In this document: positions 10,821 to 20,370 of the stretch, piece after piece
Layout: the number at the start of each line of letters is the position of its first letter
Numbering within the stretch: position 1 is the first letter of the stretch
Source of the DNA: Melampsora larici-populina 98AG31
Lineage: Eukaryota > Basidiomycota > Pucciniomycetes > Pucciniales > Melampsoraceae
DNA length: 64,000 nucleotides
Assembly (NCBI RefSeq): GCF_000204055.1
Contig: NW_006768782.1
Location: 209,868 to 273,867 of the forward strand
Direction of reading: 5' to 3'
The notes under the pieces: model-generated
What the model was told of the DNA's origin: nothing
The model's database searches: none
Seen by the model: the letters and a program-made list of their open reading frames with translations, nothing else
Made by a program: the position numbers and the translations under genes

Positions 10821-11043
10821 GAGTGATGATAACTCTGATCTATCGGACAACTCTATGGTAGAGGTGACAAAGAAGATCTTACCATTGAAAGATAGAGAAA
10901 CATTCAAGGTAGACGGCGTTGGTTTATGGCCTGCACCGGTGAAAACAGAAATGGTGTTAGATAGATGGAGGTCTCTAATGGAAGAGACAGGCCTACACGA
11001 GGATCATCATATCATAAACATTAAAGGAGAACTTACAATTTGA
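10821..11043 (+). pseudogene. 3' half of the ORF split by the gypsy insertion
   Basis: The open frame resumes right after the second TAGA, in phase with the frame left at 3618, and ends with TGA at 11041-11043. It is acidic at first (ESDDNSDLSDNS) and then contains PLKDRETFKVDGVGLWPAP and WRSLMEETGLHED. No known domain was recognised. It is too short to say whether the original was an element gene or a host gene. Confidence 0.55.
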
Positions 11044-12866
11044 ACAAAACCTGACAAAACTACTTTGCCCACCATTTTACTTAAGGATTATGTCCAAAAC
11101 CTCAGCTTAAGACATCACTATGTACACTTATGTACACTCAGCATCTGGAATCAAAGTAATAGATCAAACCTCACCATTCACAAATCAAATTGAATCAGCA
11201 TCAGCATCAAGATCAAGATCAAGATCCCAATCAGACCAATTTGATTTACATTCAAAACCCTGAGAAATGAATTTTCAAGATTGGAATCAATGAATTATCA
11301 AAATCGATCAAACCATTGTCCCAATATTGATTGATATCTTCAAATAAAGTATGTCCCTCGACCCCCTTTGATTTTCTTTTCATTCATCTTCTTGAACACT
11401 TCTACCATGCTAACATCATCCTTCTTCTCAATCTTTTTATCTACCTGGACATTGAAATCTCAAAACCAGGTTTGTTTGTAACTCTTCCTTTGATATCATC
11501 TTTTGATCGCATCTCTCAATCTTCAAAATTCATCGATGGAAAAATGATAATGGGCCAAGGAAGCGATCGGATAAAACAGTGACTTAAGAATTTAACAGAA
11601 ATCTTGAAAATAAATGAATTAGATGAGATGATAGGAGATAGAAAGTAAATTGGATAAATGAAGTAAGTGAGTGATCGATCAAGTTTGGTGATAAAGGATT
11701 TGATTGAACTGTCCGATTAAATGATATAGATTGATGCAGCTTTCACCAGTAAGATCAAACACGAAACTACACACAGTCATCCTCCAATCTCGTTATCACA
11801 GTCGCCGTCAGCATCAAGTGGCCTTGTATCAAAATCAACAGTAACAAACCAGGATTCCAACATGAACAGTTGAATCATCAATCAAGAATCAATAGAATTA
11901 GAATTCCATCTACAAAGTACTTATGAAGATATCTCAAAATCAACAATCCAATCAAGTCTTTGACAACTCAAAACATTCATAAATCACAATCGGTTATTGA
12001 ACAATTTTCAACTGCTTTTATTTTAAGATTTTCATTGGAGTCTGAACATCAAAAGCAAGATGCGATCAACTTTATTAAACATCAATTTGAAATTTATCTT
12101 GGTAGGAAGTAAAATCTTCACTTCATTCAACTCTTCCAATCTATCAAGCTGATTACCTACTTTACATCAATTTAAGCTACTATGATCTTTATCAGATGAA
12201 TCGCAAAATCTCAGATCATTCAAAATGTAATTGATCCATCATCAAAGGAGTGTCCAAAATTTGAGTAATCAATTGAAATCAATAAATTAGCAGCCCTTTT
12301 CTTAGGATAAATGTTCATCGACCACCTTTCTTTTCACTCTAGATATATCTCCAAAATTGATCACATGGATTTCAATCACATAAATTCACTTCCTTGACAG
12401 TTGTTAGAATCGTTGAGTGAAAGGGTCTGGACGTCTCAAAATCGAACTTCAGATTTGGATGTTTATGTCCTTGCAACACTTTTGCAAGCTATATAAGAAA
12501 TTGTGCAAATGATGGATAAATTTGATCTGTTGTAAGTTGCTCTTGACCATAATCTAGACTTGAAAAGGTGATGAATTCCCTATCTCAACTTTCAAATAAG
12601 ACTAAATCTCATGTGATTGACAAATTTCAAGAAATCACACATCTAAAACAGCAACATCTTTTCAGCTCTGATTCAATAGATACTATATATCCTTTGGATC
12701 ATGACTTTTGTGTGAACTTGATCAATCAAGCTGGACACACACATTCAAGTATTTCACTTTGACCCTATTTCTTAGTTGGATGCTGTGTACAAGGTCTATC
12801 TAGATTATCTGAAAGAATTTTTTCAAAGTTGAGTCTCACCAAACCTGAAGAAGTTCCGTGAAACTC
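11044..12866. other. AT-rich non-coding stretch
   Basis: No convincing ORF on either strand. A short ATCAAG/ATCAGC simple repeat lies near 11195-11235. Otherwise nothing is recognised. Confidence 0.5.
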
Positions 12867-12869
12867 TTA

Positions 12870-13999
12870 GAGCACCCACTATGGTTGCGTTAACGACGTG
12901 ATTTAGCGTTACCGTAACGCTAAAATACCAACAGGTCCACTATGGACCTGTTTTAGACCTGCAGTCCGGACGGCTGCATCAAGTGTTGCACTTCGTGTCT
13001 TCAGATCTACGCAAGCCTACGACTTGATTTATCGTAGGATAATCGGTCACCAACTGCATTTTTCAAAACATCAAACATCAAAACTCATTGTTCAAACTTC
13101 AAACCTCAACACCTCAATGTTCAAACCTCAAAACCTCAACTTCAAAACTCATCCTCAAGAGTCGACCTCAAGACATCACATTTTGGAAACATCACACTCC
13201 TAAACAAAGGAAGTAGCAAAGAGATATCAACAGTCCAATCTTAGTTTCTATCTCATCATCTCAGTCAACAGATCTTCATCACCAAGCAAAACAATTGTAT
13301 GAATGTATATTTAAATTGGACTTAGTTTGTTTTTCATAATCTCAGTCATGTGGATACACATCTGAAACGATCATCAAGCAAAAAACCATATATACATATA
13401 TTTAAATCAGTAGATACAGATCTCAGATAATCATCGAGCAATAAAATGTTATGTATATATCTTTAAATCAGTTTAACAAAAGTAATATTAGTATCACATG
13501 AGGCAGTTTCAAAAGAATGACTCTCATTGACCTGCTTCCTTCAGCCAGAGGTCCATCGTGAGATCGCGCTGAAGCTCTTGATGAGCATTGGAATTTCTCG
13601 GAATGAGCGTGTTTTCGAGGTACAGCATGACAGTATTTAGATTCGGAAGCAAGTGTGGGGTGGTGGTGGTGGTGGGAGATCATTGGAGAGGCAAGTCCTG
13701 CTGCTCATCATCGTTGTTTGAAGACTTCAAAAGACAATCGATTTGTTTTTTCAACTTGTAGCGGGCATTTGGTGGATAATTCTTGGATGAAGGTTATGAG
13801 AAATGAGATATCTCATTTCAAGATCATACCACTGTGGATCTGATTGATTCACAGTGATTTATCGTTGGTAAAGCAGACCGTAGATCATCCCATAGTGGAT
13901 TTCATGCGGTTGCCGACTTTGGTAAATAACGCATGATCAAATTTCGCGCTTCAGCAACGCAAATTTTACGATAAATCACCCTTACCATAGTGGGTGCTC
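12870..13999. mobile_element. PIF/Harbinger-like DNA element, non-autonomous
   Basis: Terminal inverted repeats GAGCACCCACTATGG (12870-12884) and CCATAGTGGGTGCTC (13985-13999) are flanked by TTA on both sides (12867-12869, 14000-14002). A TWA target duplication and GAGCA-type termini fit the PIF/Harbinger superfamily. The subterminal regions are also similar in inverted orientation (GTGATTTA near both ends, and further TCCACTATGG copies inside). The interior holds about three 60-75-bp direct repeats (about 13250-13470) and a possible transposase remnant, but no intact transposase. Confidence 0.75.
13531..13652 (-). pseudogene. possible C-terminal remnant of a Harbinger-type transposase
   Basis: On the minus strand about 40 codons end at a TGA and include LYLENTLIPRNSNAHQELQ followed by a segment ending MDLWLKEAGQ. 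The pattern of a Leu/Gln-Asp-Leu helix ending in LW resembles the end of PIF/Harbinger nucleases. It lies inside an element with Harbinger-like ends, which supports the reading. It is short and unverified. Confidence 0.35.
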
Positions 14000-14002
14000 T
14001 TA

Positions 14003-14668
14003 GAGTCTTCAACCAGGTATCTGACAAGCAGCACAACAATATGTGTAAGGCTTAAACCAACAGCCTAACTAAATAGAAGAAGATATCTGACTGAATGTAA
14101 TAAGATAGATGAGAGTTAGACAACTTATAATGTAACATAAAGGATATAATAAATGTACCTTATGGGTTCAGAAACAGTAATTGGTTAGTTATCTAATCTT
14201 GACAATGATCTTTGGGGACTGATAAAGAGCAAGCTAAAAACCATACAATAACAAAGACATCAATCAAAGGGAAAACAACAAGTTGATAATCAGCTCTTTT
14301 AGTAAAATATCAAAAATTCACTTACTTCTCTTTCCAAATATGGGAAAGAGAAGTAAATTCAAGTGATTGGATTGTATAAGCATATCTTTTCTCTTGGTCA
14401 ATTCTTCTTGATGGGGTGATTCTAATCTAAGTTTTTCTCCCATTTCACAACTCTTTTTGGTTCTATTCTATGTAATTTACCATCTTTATTCTAATCTACA
14501 ATCTCCTCTAACATTTCCTGTAATGCTCTTTTTGTCAATTGCACATTTCAACAAGTTCACGATTGACCTGCACTTATGATTGGATTCTGGGATGAAGATC
14601 AAGGGAGGATTAGCACAATTCATTGGGATTTGTTCAATAGAAACATCACAATGACACGTGCTGCTCAT
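14003..14668. other. non-coding, nothing recognised
   Basis: AT-rich spacer between two inverted-repeat elements. No ORF above background, no clear repeat and no RNA gene. Confidence 0.5.
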
Positions 14669-14882
14669 TAACGGTAATCAAAGTTGTGTATACTTTGCTG
14701 TGCATAGTTTTCTTTTCTTTTGGCACAACTTCACACAACCAGGGAAAACTATGTTTTTGGCTTTTAAGTACATATCTTTGAGCTTCAATCAAGAAACATA
14801 CTTTTTCCAAGTTGTTTGTAGTTGCAAAAAAACACAAAAAAACTATGCACGGCAAAGCATACACAACTTTGAGTACCGTTAT
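14669..14882. mobile_element. foldback miniature element with TA duplication (Tc1/mariner-like)
   Basis: Inverted repeats of about 41 bp, starting ACGGTAATCAAAGTTGTG on the left (14671) and ending CACAACTTTGAGTACCGT on the right (14880), show only about three mismatches and end in the AACTATGCA/TGCATAGTT segment. TA sits directly outside each end. A 210-bp body with no coding capacity fits a Tc1/mariner-type MITE. Confidence 0.75.
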
Positions 14883-16043
14883 TATATGGTCTTTTGGTTG
14901 TGATGAACAGGTTTAGACAATGAACAAGTTGATCTCAATTCCTTGGAACCAAATAGTGCTCAAATCCTTCATGTAAATTATCTTAGGCGACCTAGGATAG
15001 ATTGTGAACTCCTGGATGTACCTGTCAGTAAAAGGAGGGATTTATTCTGGACCCATCAATGACTTGCAATCAAATTCATAAAAGTTTTGAAGCAATCAAA
15101 GTTGACTGGATTTGGCTTCTCATGATTGAAAATCAGTGAATACACAAAGTCTTTCATCTGTGATCTCTTACAAGGTCCATCAACATTGAGCACATGCTCA
15201 AAACTCATAATAGCTCTTGAAATTGTTGACATTTAAAGTTCATCCTGAAAACACAATCTCAAGAGCTCAAAAAATAAGTAGAACATGAGACTCAGAAGCA
15301 CCTGATTTCTAATCTACTCAGTGAGATGTATTTTTGAGAATCCAAAGGTGATGTTGAACAATCTTCATCTAGAGGCTTACAAAGTAGGATATCACTGTTG
15401 TACAATAGTAAATAGATTGTTTGGTTAATCAAAACCAACATTTACCTGTGCAGCCTCCTCTTGTCACACAAGAAAAGTATTCCAAAAGTGGACTTGATAG
15501 CATTGATCAATGTAACTGCATAAGCACTTGATTTGTACTTTGGCTGGTAAAAGACCCTGATCAAATCTGTTCAAATATATCTCAGAACCAATTTCAATCA
15601 AACTCAAATGGTGTTGAACCGATCCAACAGTCCTAATACAAAATGATGTGAGTGTTTGTATATTCAAATCCATATTTGATAAATAACAGAAGAAGAGCTT
15701 TTCTAATTGAGTTCCAGAATGTGCAAATCTAGGGTAGTGCAGGACTCTAAATTCAAACCAGACTAAATGGAACTTCTATCCCTTCCTGAATAATTGTGAT
15801 TCTTGAGAAGTTGAAGCATCTCACTGAGTAATGGGTTTGGTACCATGTAAGAGGGAATTGGAGAAATAGAGTCCCCTCCATGGAAACATGAGAGTAATAG
15901 ACAAAAGCTAATTTAATCTTCACTCTTGCCAAGATCTATTTTTTGCTTCTTCATAATTATTTTATGTGATAAATAAAGTAGTTTTATCAAACCAATTTTT
16001 GCCATCTACAGTTATTTTGCTTTTGTTCCCATCTACCTCTACC
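14883..16043. other. non-coding, nothing recognised
   Basis: AT-rich sequence with short, low-quality frames only. No known domain or repeat boundary was found. Confidence 0.45.
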
Positions 16044-16410
16044 AACCCTGGGCCAGCAACGCAAACGTTGTGTGCTGCGCTGCGCTTGCGTTGCGGTTTT
16101 TCTGACCGCACCGCACCGTAGAATTAATTTTTCAGTTGCGGCCTGACCCGCAGCACAACAGGATTGCTCCAATTGGTTGTTTTTTGTGCCGCAACAATGT
16201 TTGCTGCGTTGCTGCACCGGAAAACTTTCAAATTGATGTGTTTTGGGAGCTGTTGCGCCTGTTGCGTTGTGCGAAGGTTGAGGTGTTGCACAACCTAGCC
16301 TGAATTTTTTTGTTGCGGTATTTACCGCAACGCAGCGTCTGCTGCGTGTTGTGGAGCAACGCATCAAAAAACAGGCGTGCTGCAACGTGTTGCATTGCTG
16401 GCACAGGGTT
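16044..16410. mobile_element. GC-rich terminal-inverted-repeat element
   Basis: The left end AACCCTGGGCCAGCAACGCA is mirrored by the right end, which reads AACCCTGTGCCAGCAATGCA on the opposite strand. Similarity continues inward through an ACGTTG/CAACGT segment. The interior is dominated by GTTGC/GCAAC words and is far more GC-rich than its surroundings. CTCTAC occurs just outside on both sides (about 16037 and 16415) and may mark a target duplication, but the exact ends are uncertain, so no superfamily is assigned. Frames across it are low-complexity artefacts. Confidence 0.6.
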
Positions 16411-16882
16411 GCAGGCTCTACACTGCCAAAATACCTTGGACTCACAAAGGCAAAAACAAATGAATTGACAAGAATCAAAATCCAATCCAAGATTTTAAAA
16501 AGGAAGGGACTCAAGTTAGTTATTATTATCAGATCAGCAGAAGAGATCCAATAAAGCTCAATGCCAATGCAAAGAGGGTAAATATTGATATATATAGAAT
16601 CCCAGTGTACTTCTCTTTCCCCATTGTCCAAAAGGGAAGTACAGGTTCTATCATGGAGGTCACCACTAAGTCTTCTTTCCTCAGGTAAACAACCCATCGA
16701 ACACAAAATAATAAAGGTCATGGTATTGGCATGTAGCAAAAAAATGCTACTGAAGGAAGGTGAATTATGAGTGCAGCATCCACCACCCAATTGTACTAAT
16801 CTATCATAATAATAACACTGAACCTCTTATGAGACTGAAGAAGAAAACATTGGTTAGGAACTGAAAGGGTGTATTGGGTCAA

Positions 16883-17028
16883 GTGTTAGGAGCTAGGCGG
16901 TTAGGCTTAGGGCAGGATAGACTTTCATTTACACAATCTGCACCATTCAGTTAAGGTGTTAGGAGTCAGGAGTTTAGGCTTAGGGCAGGATAGACTTTCA
17001 TTTCCACAATATGCATCATTCAGTTACA
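16883..17028. repeat. tandem duplication, two 73-bp units
   Basis: Units starting at 16883 and 16956 both begin GTGTTAGGAG and share GGCTTAGGGCAGGATAGACT. They differ at a handful of positions. They sit in a gene-free stretch (16411-18100) where nothing else was recognised. Confidence 0.8.
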
Positions 17029-18102
17029 CACTTTGCACCATGTAGTCATTCAGGATGTGGAAAAAAGCACAAAAAATCTTTGCCAAATTTCTGGTGCGCC
17101 TGGGAGCGCGCCAAATCCTCAAAATATCTACAGGCACACCCCACAGTTATTGTTCAGGTTTTCAAAACAATGCCAGTGCGGCGCCCGCTGCCCAATTGTG
17201 CTAGTATGATCTATCTAAGAAAGTTTAGTGATAAAGAACTGAAGGAAACGATAAAGTTGATGAAATCGATTAGGATGGAGGATTGATACAGGAGACAGGT
17301 TTATCTGTTTACGAGTATAGGGTTGAGATCTTATCTTGTATGAGGAACGGTTGAGGATGTGATACTTTGTGTTTACAGTTTCTTATTAAGGTTCAGGAAT
17401 ATAGGGTTTGAGTTTAGTTGAGATCAACTGAATGCTTGTATTGGGGACTGACACACGTGTGTATTGTCTTCTGAGATCGACCAAGTTCTAGATTATCTTC
17501 TGAGATCAGCCAGGTTCTAGTCGCTTTGGCCGGCGGCCTTTGTCAGTTTAGATGGATCTAACGGGTGATAATGAGGCGACATAGACTGTAGCCTCCTTTT
17601 CCCCAAGTGTGATGTTGTGTGTATGGCCCAGGGGTGAACACGAGAGCACAGAGACGGGGGGTTCGACTTCCCAAGGCTCACGAGTCTGTTGGCTCCTGTG
17701 AGAGTAGGGGTTGAGAAGTCAAACCTTCTCAGGTCTGTTCTCGCCCCATAGGAAGTGGTACTTGAATGGAGCTTATCTATGCCATTGCCGGTACCACCTC
17801 CCTCTGGGGCCATCCCCACACCACAAAGGGTATTTGAGTCTTAGGAAAGACTAGGTATTCTACGTGGAGGGACACCTGAGGAGTCTAGACAACTCTTCCT
17901 TGGAGGTAAGAAGGTTTAAGCTTGGCAAATCTACTGTATCCAACTTATCTTCCTCTTTTACCTAACCCAACTTGCTCTCTCCGAATTAAGAATGGACAAT
18001 CTATCTTCCACCTTATCAGCAACAAACATGTATCTAAGGTTGGTTAAAATGCATTCCCTGGATTTTTTTCGCATTTTTTTCATGTTTTTTTCAATTTTGC
18101 GC

Positions 18103-18820
18103 TGTGAAAGGCCGCGCCTAACGCGCCAGTGGCACCTAGAGCAACGCTGCCACGATACGATACTCGGTATAGTATTGAGGATACCCGGTAAAGTATCTTT
18201 TTCAAGATACTGTCTCGAACACGTATTGGTACAGTATAGCCCAATAGGATACGATACTGGATACCGTATCAAATTCCAAGATACTGTTCCCGGCTGGTTT
18301 GGGTACAGTATCCTTGATACTAGGTACGATACCGATACGTATCTAGTATCGGTGTTTTTGACAATACCATTACGATACTGATAAAGTATTGCATATCTTA
18401 AATGATACTGGTAAGATATTGAGTATCTTTACATGATACTGGAAAAGTATCGTGTATCTTTGACAATACTATTATAGTATTGAGTATCTTTGGACGATAC
18501 TGGACAAGTATCGCGCTGTATCACGTATCCCAGTTGCTTTTGTGCTAAATAAGATACTGAAAGGTACTGAAAGATACCGGGATACTATCCAGGACTCCAA
18601 CCGGTAAAGTATTGGCCTCCGCGGTACTATACTGGATATGGTATCGGATCCCAGGATACCATGTCAGGACCCAGCGAGTACAGTATCGCCAATACCAATA
18701 CTGAGTATTGGGGGTAGGATACTGCAAAAAAGATACGATACCGATACTTTACTATGATTAGTAAAGTAAAGGTGGCAGCGTTGCCTAGAGGCGCCATTTT
18801 TGTGAAAAAGGGCGCGCCTT
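18103..18820. mobile_element. inverted-repeat element filled with GATAC/GTATC motifs
   Basis: The left arm GGCACCTAGAGCAACGCTGC (from 18130) is mirrored by GTGGCAGCGTTGCCTAGAGG (from 18772), with GGCGCG-type sequence outside both arms. Between the arms lie some 600 bp with dozens of GATAC, GTATC and related words in both orientations, often as GATACTGG...AAGTATC pairs. No protein is encoded. This looks like a non-autonomous element with a repetitive core. Exact ends and target duplication are not resolved. Confidence 0.55.
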
Positions 18821-19136
18821 TTTTTTTAAGGCTGTGCCCCCATCCTGAGCCCTGAGCACATATGCATGTACCCAAAGACTAACTTGCAATATATAACCAA
18901 CACTTACAACAACTAATTACATGTACATACAGCTTACAAAACATATGTAAAATGTAATAAAACATAGAAAACACCTGATTACATATACATGTGCACTCAA
19001 AACCACATGCAATATGTAACAAAACAACATCTACACCTCATAACTCAGTGCCAAGAGTCAAGAGTTAAATGCTTATACTTGATAATGTACATAACATATA
19101 TATGTAATTAGTAGTCACTAGTAATAACCATAACAA

Positions 19137-19292
19137 TAGTGGTACACAAACATCTCAACCCAACCTTAAAACCCCATCCAAAAAAACCATGGCAACCCAA
19201 TTGATTTTGAGTTTTTGGCCCTAAAAAATCCAAAAATCAATTGGGTTGCCATGGGTTTTATTAGTTCAGTTTGAGATGTTTATGTACCACTA
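19137..19292. mobile_element. 155-bp foldback miniature element with TA duplication
   Basis: The left arm from 19139 (GTGGTACACAAACATCTCAA) and the right arm ending at 19290 are inverted copies, and an inner block around CCATGGCAACCCAATTGATT is also mirrored. Almost the whole element can form one hairpin. TA lies just outside both ends, as in Tc1/mariner-type MITEs. Confidence 0.75.
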
Positions 19293-20049
19293 ATCATTGA
19301 TAGTAAACCCTGAACCAAAGTATTGATACAAACAAATATCACTACAGTTAGGTTTAGAGAAGAGAGTATATAAACTCCTCCTCTCTCAGCCTTCAGAGAT
19401 TCCCCCAAGCATTTTATTACACACCTCCTTTATTACATAATCAAAAGTCTTATAGCTATAAGACTAGTGATTTACCTCATACCTTTAAAGTAGCTTCCTT
19501 ACTAACAGATAAAGTAATTTTATTCTTCATCCCTTGGATCCTCTACTTTCCTCAAGCAGACTCTTTTAGGTTAGTGACCTTCCATTAACTTCAGGTTAGT
19601 TACCTCTTGAACAACTGCAGGTTAGTGACCTATATCAACTAACTGGTAAGTGTACCTTTTGAACAACTGCCAGTTGATGACTTTGGAACAACCAGATTAG
19701 TGACCTACACCTCACTCTTTAATATGTTACCATAAAGATTAACGTAGAGCCTTGGATCCAGCTATTTTATTTCATAATAATCAATGATTGTATTTCTTAC
19801 CTCCTTTAAATGAGTCATCTAGCTGTAGTCTGTCTGGAATCATCCAAACAGACTATTTATCCTGTCCACCTCTTTGCTTTCTCTTATCTCATATTGTAAT
19901 ACTACATATTGAAATAAGTAATAATTTATCAAATTACCTTTATTTCCCTTTTTAGCGAGCACAGTACTCTCCCAAAGAGCTACCTACCCTCACAAGTCTC
20001 AAGTTGTAAGTGCTTCATCATGACCAAAAGCACCTACATTTCAAAATAG
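19293..20049. repeat. LTR-like sequence with GGTTAGTGACC repeats
   Basis: A TATA-like sequence near 19365 is followed by pyrimidine-rich leader-like sequence. Between about 19567 and 19710 the motif GGTTAGTGACC or a one-base variant occurs four times. The arrangement resembles an LTR or leader of a retroelement, but no partner LTR is present in the window, so a solo LTR is only a suggestion. Confidence 0.3.
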
Positions 20050-20370
20050 CTATATAGGCACTTTGTTGAGAAATTTTGGGGCCTGCATTGCAGATTTCAG
20101 CAGCAATGTAGGCACCATGTTGTGGGATACACATGCGTAGGAGCTCTTTTTGAGAGTGCCTACAAGTTTGGATTTATGTTGGTGTTTAGCAAAATCCAAA
20201 ATAAAAGGCGTGAAAGGATTAGCAAGTTTCACTACTGGTGCTGAGGTAAAAGCAGTTTTCAGATGATAAAAAGCCTGGGTATTTTCTAAAAACTTTCTTC
20301 TCCCTTTCAGACTGGAGAGATGTAAGAGATTTACTTGATGAGCTGCAAGTAAGTCTCTTTCTCTCATCAT
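20050..20370 (-). pseudogene. Ty3/gypsy RNase H remnant
   Basis: The minus-strand frame contains FYHLKTAFTSAPVVKLANPF followed by TPFILDFAKHQHKSKL. This matches the start of the gypsy RNase H domain (F..LK.AFT.APVL...P..PFIL..D.S). Only about 100 codons are open and no RT or integrase flanks it, so it is a dead fragment. Confidence 0.6.

Noticed and set aside
16228..16790. Minus-strand frames of 85-267 codons rich in Cys, Thr and Arg
   Set aside because: They are by-products of the GTTGC/GCAAC low-complexity core of the element at 16044-16410.
17624..17670. tRNA-like A box (TGGCCCAGGGG) and near B box (GGTTCGACTTC)
   Set aside because: The spacing is too short for a tRNA, the B box lacks its final C and no acceptor stem pairs. 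A tRNA-derived SINE remains possible but is unsupported.
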